From Nesterenkonia sp. Act20 (GTDB taxonomy: Bacteria; Actinomycetota; Actinomycetes; Actinomycetales; Micrococcaceae), in contig NZ_JADPQH010000001.1 of the NCBI RefSeq assembly GCF_019173455.1, positions 1-64,000 of the forward strand: a stretch of DNA of 64,000 nt, written 5' to 3'. The notes under the pieces were generated by a model. The model did not search any database. It saw only the letters and a list, made by a program, of their open reading frames with translations, and had not been told where the DNA came from. Positions 1 to 12,652 of the stretch are shown here, piece after piece (position 1 is the stretch's first letter; every line of letters starts with the position of its first letter). A program made the translations under genes and the position numbers.

Positions 1-228
1 TCTGCCAACAACCCCGCAACACTCGTGCGCCCCTTTTTTGGGGGTGTGGGTGGTGTGGGTCAGGTAAGAACACGCCCCTACTTGTGCACTTGTATTGGTG
101 TGATGGTGTGGGGTGTGTATAAGTGAAGAGTGTTGTTGTGAGTTTAGGTTTACGACACCGTAGTACCCCGCCATGGGTCACCTGTTGTTTTGGTGTGTGT
201 GGTGGTGTGGGAAGGGTGTTGTTCTAGA
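1..228. other. spacer before 5S rRNA (presumed 23S-5S spacer)
   Basis: No gene is visible here. The plus strand is strikingly G/T-rich with many TGTGG/GGTGTG runs, and a GCGCCCC-T6-GGGGGTGT hairpin-like stretch lies near 28-48. Because a 5S gene follows directly, this is most likely the transcribed spacer between 23S and 5S rRNA, with the 23S 3' end just outside the window. I could not recognise the 23S 3' terminus itself. Confidence 0.6.
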
Positions 229-346
229 GTTACGGCGGTCATAGCGTGGGGGAAACGCCCGGTCCCATCCCGAACCCGGAAGCTAAGGCCCACTGCGCCG
301 ATGGTACTGCACACTGGAGTGTGTGGGAGAGTAGGTCGCCGCCGGA
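229..346 (+). rRNA. rrf: 5S ribosomal RNA
   Basis: About 118 nt. The sequence begins GTTACGGCGGTCATAGCG, contains the conserved block CCCGGTCCCATCCCGAACC and the GGGAGAGTAGGTCGCCGCC end, and its two ends can pair (ACGGCGG with CCGCCG). This is the usual actinobacterial 5S layout. It is the last gene of an rRNA operon whose 16S and 23S lie upstream of the window. A strong hairpin follows within 20 bases. Confidence 0.97.
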
Positions 347-360
347 CACAATTTAAGGGT

Positions 361-396
361 TGAAGCCCGGTCCCCGTTCGTGGGACCGGGCTTCAC
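361..396 (+). terminator. rRNA operon terminator hairpin
   Basis: A perfect 13-bp stem (GAAGCCCGGTCCC at 362-374 with GGGACCGGGCTTC at 382-394) around a 7-base loop, directly after 5S. There is no T run, as is common for GC-rich actinobacterial terminators. Confidence 0.85.
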
Positions 397-569
397 CTAT
401 ACCCAGACAAAAATATCGGTAGTTCTGCTGGCGTCCACACCATCCGCAGAGGTGTCATGTGGTGCCGCTTCGGCCCCTTGCAGTCCTCACCGCGGTACCG
501 GGCAGCTTCATTCCTGAAGCGGTATCCTGAGAGGGCCCAGCGCACGTGATTCAAGGAGAACCTGCACCC

Positions 570-1406
570 ATGTACGACGAGTCCTACGGTGATCGCCCCA
601 GGGCGCCGCGCAATCCGCGCGACCTGCGACGGTCCAACAGTGAGGACCGCACTCGTTCTCCTGAGATCGACGAAGATGTGACCGGCAAGGAGCTGGACCG
701 GGCTGCGCTGCTGCAGCTGCGTACGCTCAACGACACCAATCGTCCTTGGGTGGCCCGCCACCTCGTGATGGCCGGACGCCTCGTGGACATCGACCCAGAG
801 CTTGCATTCGAACATGCTCTCGCCGCGTCACGTCGAGGTGGCCGCCTCGGCGTCGTCCGTGAAGCCGTGGGCCTGACTGCCTATGCCGCCGGGGATTATG
901 CGGAGGCGTTGCGTGAGCTGCGCACCTACCGTCGGATCAGCGGAGACCAGACGCACCTTCCAGTCCAGGCCGACTGCGAACGTGGTCTTGAACGCCCCCA
1001 GAAGGCGATCGAGCTCGCGGAGTCCCCGGAGGCGGCAGACCTCAAAGGCCCGGTGCGGGCTGAGATGGCGATGGTCGTCTCCGGAGCGTTCACCGACCTC
1101 GGCGACTATGGTTCGGCTGTCACTGCCCTCGAGATCCCCGAACTCGACATCAATCGTGCCTTCAGCTTCTCGCCGCGGCTCTTCACCGCCTACGCCGTAG
1201 CCCTGGAAGCCGCTGGGCGCGAAGATGAAGCTCAGCGCTGGTACGAACAGGCCTTTGCCGCCGAACGTGCCCTTGGATCTGGGGCCTTCGAAGACCCAGA
1301 GATCCTCGATTTCGACGATGAGCCCGCAGATCTGCCCAAGGTCAAGGATGTTCTGGGCCGCTCGGGTGATCGCGGTCAGGACCGCCGCCACGGAGGACGT
1401 GCGTGA
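570..1406 (+). CDS. tetratricopeptide-repeat protein, conserved in Micrococcales
   Basis: 278 aa, cytoplasmic, no signal peptide. The ATG at 570 is chosen over an in-frame GTG at 546 because AAGGAG (553-558) sits 11 bases before it. A charged, arginine/aspartate-rich head of about 45 residues is followed by helical TPR-like pairs with hallmarks such as ALAASRRGGRLGVVREAVGL, YAAGDYAEALRELRTYRR and ALEAAGREDEAQRWYEQAF. The tail is charged and probably disordered. The family is conserved next to the HAD and tlyA genes in related actinobacteria, but its exact role is unknown; TPRs imply protein-protein contacts. The stop overlaps the next start (GTGA), so the two are translationally coupled. Confidence 0.85.
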   Translation: MYDESYGDRPRAPRNPRDLRRSNSEDRTRSPEIDEDVTGKELDRAALLQLRTLNDTNRPWVARHLVMAGRLVDIDPELAFEHALAASRRGGRLGVVREAVGLTAYAAGDYAEALRELRTYRRISGDQTHLPVQADCERGLERPQKAIELAESPEAADLKGPVRAEMAMVVSGAFTDLGDYGSAVTALEIPELDINRAFSFSPRLFTAYAVALEAAGREDEAQRWYEQAFAAERALGSGAFEDPEILDFDDEPADLPKVKDVLGRSGDRGQDRRHGGRA

Positions 1407-2242
1407 GCTCGGGACTTGTCCACTCCTATGATGGTGTGCTCTTCGACCTCGATGGCGTCCTCTACGCGGGTCCTACTGCCATCGCCGGTGCCGCTGATGC
1501 GGTCCGAGAGCTCGTCGAACTCGATGTGCCCCGGGCCTATGTGACCAATAATGCCTCCCGCTCCGCTGAACAGGTGGCGGAGCATCTGCAGTCACTCGAC
1601 ATTCCCGCACTCGCAGAGGAAGTCTTCGGCTCCGCTCCTGCAGGAATCACACTCCTGAAAGAGTCGGTGGAGGCCGGCTCGAAGGTTCTGGTCACCGGCA
1701 GCGACTACCTGCGAACCCTGGTCAAGGACGCCGGGTACAGGCTGGTCAGCACCGCGGAGGAGGACCCCGCGGCCGTGATCCAGGGGTTCGATCCTTCCCT
1801 GGGGTGGTCGGACCTCGCCGAGGCCTCATATGCCATCAACGCCGGTGCCCAGTGGTTCGCCACCAACCTCGACCTCAGCATCCCCCGGGAACGCGGAATC
1901 GCACCGGGCAACGGTGCGTTGATCGAAGCCGTGGGCCGCGCCACCGGGACGCAGCCACGGGCCGCCGGCAAGCCTGAACCGGTAATGTTCACCCAGGCCG
2001 CCCATTCCCTGCAGATGGACACACCCCTGGTCATCGGGGACCGACTCGACACCGACGTTCTCGGGGGCAACCGAGCAGGTTTCGACACCGCACTGGTGCT
2101 CACGGGCATCGACTCCGAGGCCGGCGCGCAGACCGCGGACCCCGACTCCCGGCCCAGGTGGATCCTGGAACACCTTGGTCAGCTCTTCGATGGCGCCCAT
2201 CGCCCCCTGCAGCAGAGGGCTCCGCGGGAAACTGTCGCGTGA
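1403..2242 (+). CDS. HAD-superfamily (subclass IIA, NagD-like) hydrolase
   Basis: 279 aa with a GTG start overlapping the upstream stop. All HAD signatures are visible: motif I DLDGV (residues 15-19, nucleophile Asp15, acid Asp17), motif II VTNN (47-50), the lysine motif AGKPEP, and motif IV GDRLDTD. The large cap between motif II and the lysine fits subclass IIA, which includes NagD, 4-nitrophenyl-phosphatase-like and phosphoglycolate phosphatase-like enzymes. Substrate cannot be told from sequence; removal of phosphate from a small metabolite is expected. It sits in the conserved TPR-HAD-tlyA-nadK-recN operon and its stop overlaps the next GTG. Confidence 0.9.
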   Translation: MSSGLVHSYDGVLFDLDGVLYAGPTAIAGAADAVRELVELDVPRAYVTNNASRSAEQVAEHLQSLDIPALAEEVFGSAPAGITLLKESVEAGSKVLVTGSDYLRTLVKDAGYRLVSTAEEDPAAVIQGFDPSLGWSDLAEASYAINAGAQWFATNLDLSIPRERGIAPGNGALIEAVGRATGTQPRAAGKPEPVMFTQAAHSLQMDTPLVIGDRLDTDVLGGNRAGFDTALVLTGIDSEAGAQTADPDSRPRWILEHLGQLFDGAHRPLQQRAPRETVA

Positions 2243-2445
2243 GCACCGAAGAATCGGCGGAGGCCACTCCCGAACAGCCGGAAGCCACCGACGCCGAACC
2301 ATCCGCAGAGTCCACCCCCGAGCAGCACCCAGAGTCCGCCGGTGAGCTGAGCCTCGACGAGCTCGAGACCGAAGTTCATCGGGCCGATGCGCTTGTCCAG
2401 AAGCTGAGCCAGCGGCTGAATCAGACCAGCGACGACCGTTCATGA
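2239..2445 (+). CDS. small acidic conserved protein between HAD and tlyA
   Basis: 68 aa from the GTG at 2239, which overlaps the HAD stop (GTGA); its own stop overlaps the tlyA ATG. The first 40 residues are low-complexity Glu/Pro/Ala/Ser (EESAEATPEQPEATDAEPS). The last 28 form a probable amphipathic helix (SLDELETEVHRADALVQKLSQ). Double coupling to neighbours in all three junctions argues that it is a real gene. The family is not recognised; short proteins of this kind occur at this place in Arthrobacter-like genomes. An upstream start at 2158 exists in the frame but would lie inside the HAD gene without benefit. Confidence 0.7.
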   Translation: MSTEESAEATPEQPEATDAEPSAESTPEQHPESAGELSLDELETEVHRADALVQKLSQRLNQTSDDRS

Positions 2446-3257
2446 GCTCCAGTGGCAAGATGCGTCTGGACAAGATGTTGGTCGCCCGTGGGCTTGCCCC
2501 CAGCCGCACCCGAGCAGGACAATTGATCGAGCAGCGGCAGGTCAGCGTCGACGGTGTTCCCGCCCAGAAGGCGTCCGCCATGGTGGGTCACACTCAGCGA
2601 CTCCAGGTCCACACCCAGGACACCTGGGTCAGCCGCGCCGCCCACAAGCTCAGCGGAGCGCTGGCCGCCTCCCCACAGATCACCGTCACCGAGCGTCGGT
2701 GCCTGGACGCGGGGGCCTCCACCGGAGGCTTCACTCAGGTGCTGCTCGCCGCCGGAGCCCGCCATGTGGTCGCCGTGGACGTCGGTCACGGGCAGATGCA
2801 CCCTCAGATCTCCGCAGACCCACGGGTGGAGAACCACGAGGGGCTCAACCTGCGCCACGTGAAGCCCGGAGACCTGGGTGAGCCGTTTGACCTCATCGTG
2901 GCCGATCTGTCCTTCATCTCGCTGCGACTGGTGCTGCCCGCCCTGGCAACACAGGTGCTCCCCGGTGGAGACCTGCTGCTCATGGTCAAACCTCAGTTCG
3001 AGATCGGCCGCGACCGCCTCGGGCGCACCGGTGTGGTCAGCAGCCCCGGTCTGCGCCGAGAAGCCGTGGAGGGCGTCATCGAAGCCGCCGCGGACCAGAG
3101 GCTGAGTCTGCTCGACGTCCACCGCTCTGCGCTGGAGGGCCAGGACGGCAATGTTGAATTCTTCCTGCACCTGCGCCGCGAGGAGACCGCACCACGCACA
3201 CCTGCTGAGGCAGCCGAGCGGATCAACGATAGGCTGGGCCAGGTCGAGTTCGGCTGA
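2442..3257 (+). CDS. tlyA: TlyA family rRNA 2'-O-methyltransferase
   Basis: 271 aa. An N-terminal S4 RNA-binding domain (about residues 7-65, starting MRLDKMLVARGLAPSRTRA) is joined to an FtsJ/RrmJ-type SAM methyltransferase fold: SAM loop DAGASTGGFT (89-98), VDVGHGQM, a DLSFIS motif and VKPQFE. In mycobacteria TlyA 2'-O-methylates cytidines in 16S and 23S rRNA, and its loss gives capreomycin resistance; the same activity is inferred here. Length matches the family. Start ATG overlaps the preceding stop, and nadK follows 11 bases downstream. Confidence 0.95.
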   Translation: MSSSGKMRLDKMLVARGLAPSRTRAGQLIEQRQVSVDGVPAQKASAMVGHTQRLQVHTQDTWVSRAAHKLSGALAASPQITVTERRCLDAGASTGGFTQVLLAAGARHVVAVDVGHGQMHPQISADPRVENHEGLNLRHVKPGDLGEPFDLIVADLSFISLRLVLPALATQVLPGGDLLLMVKPQFEIGRDRLGRTGVVSSPGLRREAVEGVIEAAADQRLSLLDVHRSALEGQDGNVEFFLHLRREETAPRTPAEAAERINDRLGQVEFG

Positions 3258-3268
3258 AGGAGGCCTCC

Positions 3269-4233
3269 ATGACCAGAGAGATCCTGGTGCTTGCCCATAC
3301 CGGCAGGCGTGACGCCGTGGAAGCCGCTGTCTCCGTTGCCGAGCGTCTCCACCGGGCCGGTCTGCGCCCCGTGATGCTGGAACGCGACCTGACCGCGCTG
3401 AACCATGTGATGGGGGAGCGCCTGAGCGGGCTGCCCATCGCGGTGGCGGAACGCGATGTCGCCCTCGCCGACTGCGAGGTCGGCATGGTGCTCGGCGGTG
3501 ACGGATCCATCCTGCGCGCCGCCGACCTGGTCCGCCAGGCGAGTCTGCCGCTGATGGGCGTCAACCTCGGCCATGTCGGGTTCCTCGCGGAATCCGAACG
3601 CACCGAACTCGACGCCTCCGTGCAGTGGGTCGTGGACCAGAACTACACCGTGGAGCGCCGCATGGCCCTTGACGTGCAGGTCTGGCATGCGGGACGGCAC
3701 GTCGGCAGCAGCTGGGCGCTGAACGAGGCCAGCATCGAGAAGCAGTCCCGGGAACGCATGATCGACCTCGTCATCGAGATCGACGGCAGGCCCGTCTCGG
3801 CGTTTGGCTGCGACGGCGTCGTCATGGCCACCCCCACCGGCTCCACCGCCTACGCTTTCTCCGCCGGGGGACCCGTGGTCTGGCCCGAGGTGCAGGCTCT
3901 GGTCATGGTGCCCATCTCTGCCCACGCGCTCTTCTCCCGCCCCCTGGTGGCCGACCCCGACTCGATCATGGCGGTCGAGGTGCTCCAGCGTGAAGACGAG
4001 CAGGGCGTCCTGTGGTGCGACGGACGCCGCTTCATGGAGCTCCCGCCAGGCTCCCGCGTGGAGGTCACCCGCTCCGCGGAACCCGTCCTGCTCGCGCGAG
4101 TCCACCAGACCCCGTTCTCCGAGCGCCTGGTGGACAAGTTCAACCTGCCCACCACCGGGTGGCGCGGACCCATCGACCCGGACAACCAGGTCGAGACCCT
4201 TGACTCATTCCACCGCGAGGAGGCTGCCGAACG

Positions 4234-4237
<4 letters not shown>
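3269..4237 (+). CDS. nadK: NAD kinase
   Basis: 322 aa. Phosphorylates NAD+ to NADP+ with ATP or polyphosphate. The GGDGS motif at residues 76-80 binds the phosphate donor, and the LNEASIE and TPTGSTAYAFSAGGP blocks are the NAD-binding signatures of the family. The ATG at 3269 is preceded by GAAGGAGG about 5 bases upstream, an excellent ribosome-binding site. The stop overlaps the recN GTG (GTGA), so nadK and recN are coupled, as in most actinobacteria. Confidence 0.97.
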
Positions 4238-7724
<3,487 letters not shown>

Positions 7725-7728
7725 GCAC

Positions 7729-8778
7729 ATGACACCACAGGGCGGGTCCGCCGGTCCTGAGCATGCACGGGAACGGCACCTCCAGCGACGTCTGGAGGTG
7801 CCGTCCTCGCCTGTGGGGGCGGAGATCGAGGACTACCTCACCCACCTGCGCATCGAACGCGGCTCCGCGACGAACACGCTGAGCTCCTACCGCAACGATC
7901 TTCTGCGCTACGGCGCCTTCCTGCTCGAGCGAGACATCAGCGATCTGCGCGGTGTCGACGAATCCTTGGTCGCCGACTTCCTGCAGCAGCTGCCCACCGG
8001 CGACGACGGCGGCTCGACCCTGTCCCAACGGTCCATGGCTCGCGTGTTGGCCTCCGTGCGGGGCGCGCACCGGTACTGGGCCGGCGAGGGCCGCACGACC
8101 CATGATCCCGCCAAGCACGTCGCCGCGCCCAAACCCCGCCAGTCTCTGCCGAAGGCGCTCAGCGTCGACGAGGTGCAGCGGCTTCTGGACGCCCCCAGCC
8201 GAGACACCGAGCTGGGCCTGCGTGACCGGGCGCTGCTGGAGTTCCTCTACGCCACCGGCGCCCGGATCAGCGAGGCGGTGAGCTTGGATGTGGATGATAT
8301 CCACGAGATCCGCGCCGAGGCTGGAGCGGGAGCGGAGGATGCCGCGGGGTCCGACGGTCTCGTCATCGTCCGGGTGACCGGCAAGGGCAACAAGCAGCGC
8401 ATGGTCCCCGTGGGCCGCTACGCCCAGCGGGCCATCAACGATTATCTGACCGCCGGCAGGCCAGCCTTGGCCGCGCGGATCGGGCGCCGCGCGCCGTCGC
8501 CGGCTCTGTTCTTGAACCGGCTCGGCGGACGGCTCTCCCGGCAATCAGCGTGGACGGTGCTGCAGACCCATGCTGCGACCGCGGAGATCGCCCAGGAGGT
8601 CTCCCCGCACACGCTGCGCCACTCCTGCGCCACCCACCTGCTCGAAGGCGGCGCAGGCATCCGGCTGGTGCAGGAGATGCTCGGCCACGCCTCCGTGACC
8701 ACCACGCAGATCTACACCAAGGTCACCGCGGAGGCGCTGCAGGAGAGCTACGCCACCGCGCACCCCCGCGCCCACTGA
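7729..8778 (+). CDS. xerD: site-specific tyrosine recombinase XerD
   Basis: 349 aa. N-terminal SAM-like DNA-binding domain (about 37-125, starting [26 protein letters not shown]) and C-terminal catalytic domain with the Arg of TGARISE, the [15 protein letters not shown] box (His-x-x-Arg), [12 protein letters not shown] with the catalytic Tyr, and a Lys in the beta-hairpin GKGNKQR. XerC/XerD resolve chromosome dimers at dif. About 35 extra N-terminal residues and an Ala/Glu-rich loop ([14 protein letters not shown]) make it longer than the usual 300 aa. Its place after pyrG and before parA-scpA-scpB is the conserved actinobacterial setting, so this is the host enzyme and not a phage integrase. 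Confidence 0.93.
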   Translation: MTPQGGSAGPEHARERHLQRRLEVPSSPVGAEIEDYLTHLRIERGSATNTLSSYRNDLLRYGAFLLERDISDLRGVDESLVADFLQQLPTGDDGGSTLSQRSMARVLASVRGAHRYWAGEGRTTHDPAKHVAAPKPRQSLPKALSVDEVQRLLDAPSRDTELGLRDRALLEFLYATGARISEAVSLDVDDIHEIRAEAGAGAEDAAGSDGLVIVRVTGKGNKQRMVPVGRYAQRAINDYLTAGRPALAARIGRRAPSPALFLNRLGGRLSRQSAWTVLQTHAATAEIAQEVSPHTLRHSCATHLLEGGAGIRLVQEMLGHASVTTTQIYTKVTAEALQESYATAHPRAH

Positions 8779-8825
8779 GCCTGCGAAACTCCTGCGGCGG
8801 CCCGTCCCGCCTCACCAACTGCTAT

Positions 8826-8895
8826 CTGTTGGGCAGAAACTGTCGGAATATCGCCGCGTTCATGCGTCATACCGACAGTTTCTGCCCAATGGATG
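8826..8895 (+). repeat. dispersed palindromic repeat, copy 1
   Basis: Two perfect 18-bp arms, TTGGGCAGAAACTGTCGG (8829-8846) and its reverse complement (8872-8889), around a 25-base spacer. The element lies in the 147-bp gap between the convergent xerD and prpC genes. A related copy in the opposite orientation occurs at 55939-56009. Both copies share the non-palindromic ends CTG before TTGGGC and TGGATG after GCCCAA, plus the internal GTCGGAATA, so they descend from one element. It may double as a bidirectional terminator, but no T run follows. Confidence 0.8.
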
Positions 8896-8925
8896 GGTGA
8901 GTGGCACCCGGGTGAGGGGATCGCC

Positions 8926-10074
8926 TCAGAGATGGCGCTCGTCTGGACCGTTATAGGCGCTCAGCGGACGGATCAGCGAGTTGTCGGCGCGCTGCTCCTG
9001 GATGTGCGCGGTCCAACCGGTGATCCGCGCGGCGATGAACAGCGGAGTGAACATCTCCGTATCGAATCCCATCAGGTGATACGTCGGTCCGGCCGGGTAG
9101 TCGAGGTTCGGCAGGATGTTCTTCGCCTCGGCCATGGCGGCCTCCAGCCCGTCGTAGAGGCCCATGAGCTCGTCGCGGCCGTAGTACTTGACCATGGCGT
9201 CCAGCGCCTGCTTCATGGTCGGGACGCGGGAGTCTCCGGATTTGTAGACCCGGTGCCCGAAGCCCATCACCTTGCGCTTCTCGGCCAGGGCCTCTTCCAT
9301 CCACGCCTTTGCGCGGGCGGCGGCCTCCTCGCGGGTCTCGTCCTTGTCGATCCCGATCTCCTCGAAGGTGTGCATCACGGCCTCGTTGGCGCCGCCGTGC
9401 AGCGGTCCCTTCAGTGCGCCGATCGCCGCGGTCACACCCGAGTGCAGGTCCGCCAGGGTGGAGGTCACCACGCGCGCCGTGAAGGTGGAGGCGTTGAAGG
9501 AATGCTCCGCGTAGAGCACCATCGAGACGCGGAAGGCATCGACGACCTCTTCCGGGGCCTCCTCGCCGAAGGTCATCCAGAGGAAGTTCTGCGAGTAGTC
9601 CAGGTCCTCGCGCGGCTCCACGAGCTCCTGCTTCCGACGCCGGCGCTGGTCATAAGCGACGACGGCGGGGAACGCGGCGAAGAGCTCCTGCGCCTTGCGC
9701 AGCTCGACCTCGGGCGAGGAGTCCCCGGACTGCGGGTGGTTCGCGCCGAGCACGGAGACGGCGGTGCGCGCCACATCCATCGGGTGGGCGTCCAGCGGCA
9801 GCAGATCGATCGCCGACTTCACTCGGGAGTCCAGGGCGCGGTGGGCGCGCTCGAGCGCGATGAACTCCTCCTTTTCGGCCTGCGAGGGAAGCTCACCGGT
9901 CCACAGCAGCAGCGCCACCTCTTCGAAGGAGAGCTGGGCGGCCAGCTGCTGGACCGGGTACCCGCGATAGAGCAGCGAGTTGGACTCCGGGTTCACCTTG
10001 GAGATGGCGGTGTAGTCAGCGACCACACCGTCGAGCCCCTTGTAGATCGTGTCGGGGCTGGTCTGCTCGGTCAT
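8926..10074 (-). CDS. prpC: 2-methylcitrate synthase (also citrate synthase-like)
   Basis: 382 aa. Condenses propionyl-CoA with oxaloacetate, the first step of the methylcitrate cycle. Citrate-synthase fold with the active-site stretches GPLHGGANEAV (His), MGFGHRVYKSGDSR (His and Arg) and a C-terminal RPLSAYNG (Arg). The short bacterial length and neighbours prpB and prpD identify it as the PrpC type. Start ATG (complement of 10072-10074) is preceded by an AAGGAGG-like site (complement of CCTCCTTGG at 10080-10088). It is the last gene of the minus-strand prpD-prpB-prpC operon. Confidence 0.95.
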   Translation of the reverse strand: MTEQTSPDTIYKGLDGVVADYTAISKVNPESNSLLYRGYPVQQLAAQLSFEEVALLLWTGELPSQAEKEEFIALERAHRALDSRVKSAIDLLPLDAHPMDVARTAVSVLGANHPQSGDSSPEVELRKAQELFAAFPAVVAYDQRRRRKQELVEPREDLDYSQNFLWMTFGEEAPEEVVDAFRVSMVLYAEHSFNASTFTARVVTSTLADLHSGVTAAIGALKGPLHGGANEAVMHTFEEIGIDKDETREEAAARAKAWMEEALAEKRKVMGFGHRVYKSGDSRVPTMKQALDAMVKYYGRDELMGLYDGLEAAMAEAKNILPNLDYPAGPTYHLMGFDTEMFTPLFIAARITGWTAHIQEQRADNSLIRPLSAYNGPDERHL

Positions 10075-10118
10075 AAGTGACCTCCTTGGGTCGTTGAGCG
10101 TCTGGGGCTGGCTCGGGT

Positions 10119-11036
10119 TCAGGACGAGCTGTCGTGCACGTCTGGGACGTCGAAATTGAAGATGCCGGTGTCGAAGGCGTTGTACCCCTCATAATCCACG
10201 AGTTCGTAGAGCCGTGCCCGGGTCATCATCTGATCCACGGCGCTCTGCTGGGAACCTTCGGCGGCCAGCGTGTCCAGGGTGCGTTCGATCGCGCCCATCG
10301 CAGAGCGCAGCGAGGTGACCGGGTAGATGACCATGGCCACTCCGGCGTCGGCCAGCTGGTCCCGCGTGAACAGCGGGGACTTCCCGAACTCGGTCATATT
10401 CGCCAGAACGGGCACGTCCACTGCGTCACAGACGGCGGCGAACTCGCTGAGGTCCTTCATCGCCTCCGGGAAGATCGCGTCGGCACCGGCGTCGACCAGC
10501 GCCTTGGCGCGCTCGATCGCGGCGTCGAGACCTTCGACGGCGCGCAGGTCGGTCCGGGCCATGATCAGGAAGTTCTCATCCCGGCGCCCGCGGGCCGCCG
10601 CGGCGACCCGCTGGGTGGCTGTCTGCAGATCGACCAGGTTCTTTCCGTCCAGATGGCCGCAGCGCTTCGGGTTGAACTGGTCCTCGATATGGCAGCCGGC
10701 AAGCCCGGCGTCCTCGAGCTCCTGGACCGAGCGAGCCACATTCATCGGTTCGCCGAAGCCGGTGTCGGCATCGACCAGCGCCGGGAGGTTCGTGGCCCGG
10801 GCGATCTGCCCGGCGCGCTGGGCGACCTCGGTCAGCGTGGTCAGTCCGACATCGGGCAGGCCGAGCTCGTTGGCGAGCACGGCCCCGGAGATGTAGATCC
10901 CGTCGAAGCCCTTCTGCTCGATCAGCGGGGCGGAGAGGGGCGTGAAGGTCCCGGGGAACTGGCGCGCTGCCCCGGGCGTGAGCATGGCGCGCAGGTCCAC
11001 GCGCTTCTGGGCCGGCGTGGTGGAGGAGTAGAGCAT
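10119..11036 (-). CDS. prpB: methylisocitrate lyase
   Basis: 305 aa. Cleaves 2-methylisocitrate to pyruvate and succinate, the last step of the methylcitrate cycle. Belongs to the isocitrate lyase/PEP mutase superfamily: ALVDADTGFGEPMNVARSV carries metal-binding Asp residues, HIEDQFNPKRCGHLDGK includes the catalytic Cys of the KRCGH motif, and MARTDLRAVEGLDAAIERA follows. Its start is 3 bases after the prpD stop, so the two are one transcript. Confidence 0.96.
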   Translation of the reverse strand: MLYSSTTPAQKRVDLRAMLTPGAARQFPGTFTPLSAPLIEQKGFDGIYISGAVLANELGLPDVGLTTLTEVAQRAGQIARATNLPALVDADTGFGEPMNVARSVQELEDAGLAGCHIEDQFNPKRCGHLDGKNLVDLQTATQRVAAAARGRRDENFLIMARTDLRAVEGLDAAIERAKALVDAGADAIFPEAMKDLSEFAAVCDAVDVPVLANMTEFGKSPLFTRDQLADAGVAMVIYPVTSLRSAMGAIERTLDTLAAEGSQQSAVDQMMTRARLYELVDYEGYNAFDTGIFNFDVPDVHDSSS

Positions 11037-11039
11037 GAT

Positions 11040-12557
11040 CTAGAACAGTCCCTTCGGTGCGGCGGCCGGGTCGATGACTCCGGCTGCTGCGCGGATGTTG
11101 AGCTGGTCGAGTTCCCCGGCGGGCAGTGATTCCAGTCGCTGCACGGTGGTCAGGAAACGCTCGGCCTCCTCCTCGGAGATCACCCCTTCGGCCAGCGTGC
11201 GGAATTTGGCGATGTACTGCTCGCGGGCGAACGGGCGAGCTCCCAGCGGATGGGCATCGGCGACGGCGATCTCATCGCTGATCAGCTGACCGTCATGCAT
11301 GGTGATCTCCACCGACCCGCCGAAGGCCTTTTCGGCGATATCGGTGGAGTGGTAGCGACGCGTCCACTCCGGGTCCTCCCTGGTGGTGACCTTCTGCCAC
11401 AGATCCACGGTGTCCGGACGCTGAGCACGTTCCGGGGCGTAGGAATCCACATGATGCCAGGCGCCGTCCTGCAGCGCCACGGTGAAGATGTACGGGATGG
11501 AGTGATCCAGCGTCTCGCGGGAGGCGGTGGGCGCGTACTTCTGCGGATCGTTCGCGCCGGAACCGATCACATAGTGGGTGTGATGGCTGGTGTAGATCAC
11601 CACAGACTTCACCCGGTTCGGATCAGCGAGCTCGGGATGGGCATGGTGGAGCCTGCGCGCCAGGTCGATCCACGCCTGGGCCTGGTACTCCGCGGAATGC
11701 TCCTTGGTATAGGTGTCCAAGATCGCGCGCTTGGCCTCGCCCGGAGCCGGCAGGGGAACCTCGTAGGAGGCCTCAGGCCCGTCGAGCAGCCACGCGATGA
11801 CCCCGTCCTCACCCTCATAGATCGGCACCGGGGAGGTCTGCCCGCGCATCGCACGGTCCACGGCCTCGACGGCCATCTTTGCGGCGAATGCCGGGGCATG
11901 GGCCTTCCAGGTGGAGATCTCACCCTTGCGGGACTGCCGGGTCGCCGTCGTGGTGTGCAGCGCCTGTCCGACCGCCTGGAAGATGGTCTCCGCGTCCAGG
12001 TTCAGCATCGTGCCGATGCCTGCCGCCGCGGAAGGGCCCAGGTGGGCCACGTGGTCGATCTTGTGCTTGTGCAGCGAGATGGCCTTGACCAGGTCCACCT
12101 GGATCTCGTAGCCGGTGGCGATGCCGCGGATGAGCTCGACGCCGGAGCGCCCCGTGTGCTGGGCGACGGCGAGGATGGCCGGAATGTTGTCCCCGGGGTG
12201 GGAGTACTCTGCGGCGAGGAAGGTGTCGTGATAGTCCAGTTCTCGGACCGCGACGCCGTTGGCCCAGGCCGCCCACTCGGGGCTGGACTTGGTGGAGATC
12301 CCGAAGATCGAGGCTCCGGAACCGTGTGCCGAGATCGAATGATCCAGAGCCTGCGACCGTGCGGCGATGATCGGCGCCCGGTTCAAGGAGGCCACTGCGA
12401 CGGCTGCGTTGTCGATGATCCGGTTGATGACCATCTCCGTGACCTCGGGGTCCACTGCGACGGAATCGGTGGCCACGCGGGCGATCTTATAGGCCAGCTG
12501 GTCCTCGCGCGGAAGGTTCTCTTCGCTGCGGTAGACCCGGACGTGATGGTTGAGCAT
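11040..12557 (-). CDS. prpD: 2-methylcitrate dehydratase (PrpD/MmgE family)
   Basis: 505 aa, the usual PrpD length. Dehydrates 2-methylcitrate to 2-methyl-cis-aconitate without an Fe-S cluster. Family signatures include [31 protein letters not shown] and [25 protein letters not shown] in the N-terminal half. It is first of the minus-strand operon after the regulator gene; 95 bases separate its ATG from the stop of the GntR gene, so it may have its own promoter or be read through. Confidence 0.95.
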   Translation of the reverse strand: MLNHHVRVYRSEENLPREDQLAYKIARVATDSVAVDPEVTEMVINRIIDNAAVAVASLNRAPIIAARSQALDHSISAHGSGASIFGISTKSSPEWAAWANGVAVRELDYHDTFLAAEYSHPGDNIPAILAVAQHTGRSGVELIRGIATGYEIQVDLVKAISLHKHKIDHVAHLGPSAAAGIGTMLNLDAETIFQAVGQALHTTTATRQSRKGEISTWKAHAPAFAAKMAVEAVDRAMRGQTSPVPIYEGEDGVIAWLLDGPEASYEVPLPAPGEAKRAILDTYTKEHSAEYQAQAWIDLARRLHHAHPELADPNRVKSVVIYTSHHTHYVIGSGANDPQKYAPTASRETLDHSIPYIFTVALQDGAWHHVDSYAPERAQRPDTVDLWQKVTTREDPEWTRRYHSTDIAEKAFGGSVEITMHDGQLISDEIAVADAHPLGARPFAREQYIAKFRTLAEGVISEEEAERFLTTVQRLESLPAGELDQLNIRAAAGVIDPAAAPKGLF

Positions 12558-12652
12558 TCGCGGGGTTCCTCTCGGAGGGGATGGGGTGGAGCAGGTAGCG
12601 GATGTGTGGGTGAGCCGCTGATCCGGAAGATGACGGGTCAGCTGGTGGTCGG

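Noticed and set aside
7729-8778. XerD as a phage or element integrase
   Set aside because: Its place between pyrG and the parA-scpAB region and its sequence are those of the chromosomal dimer-resolution enzyme.
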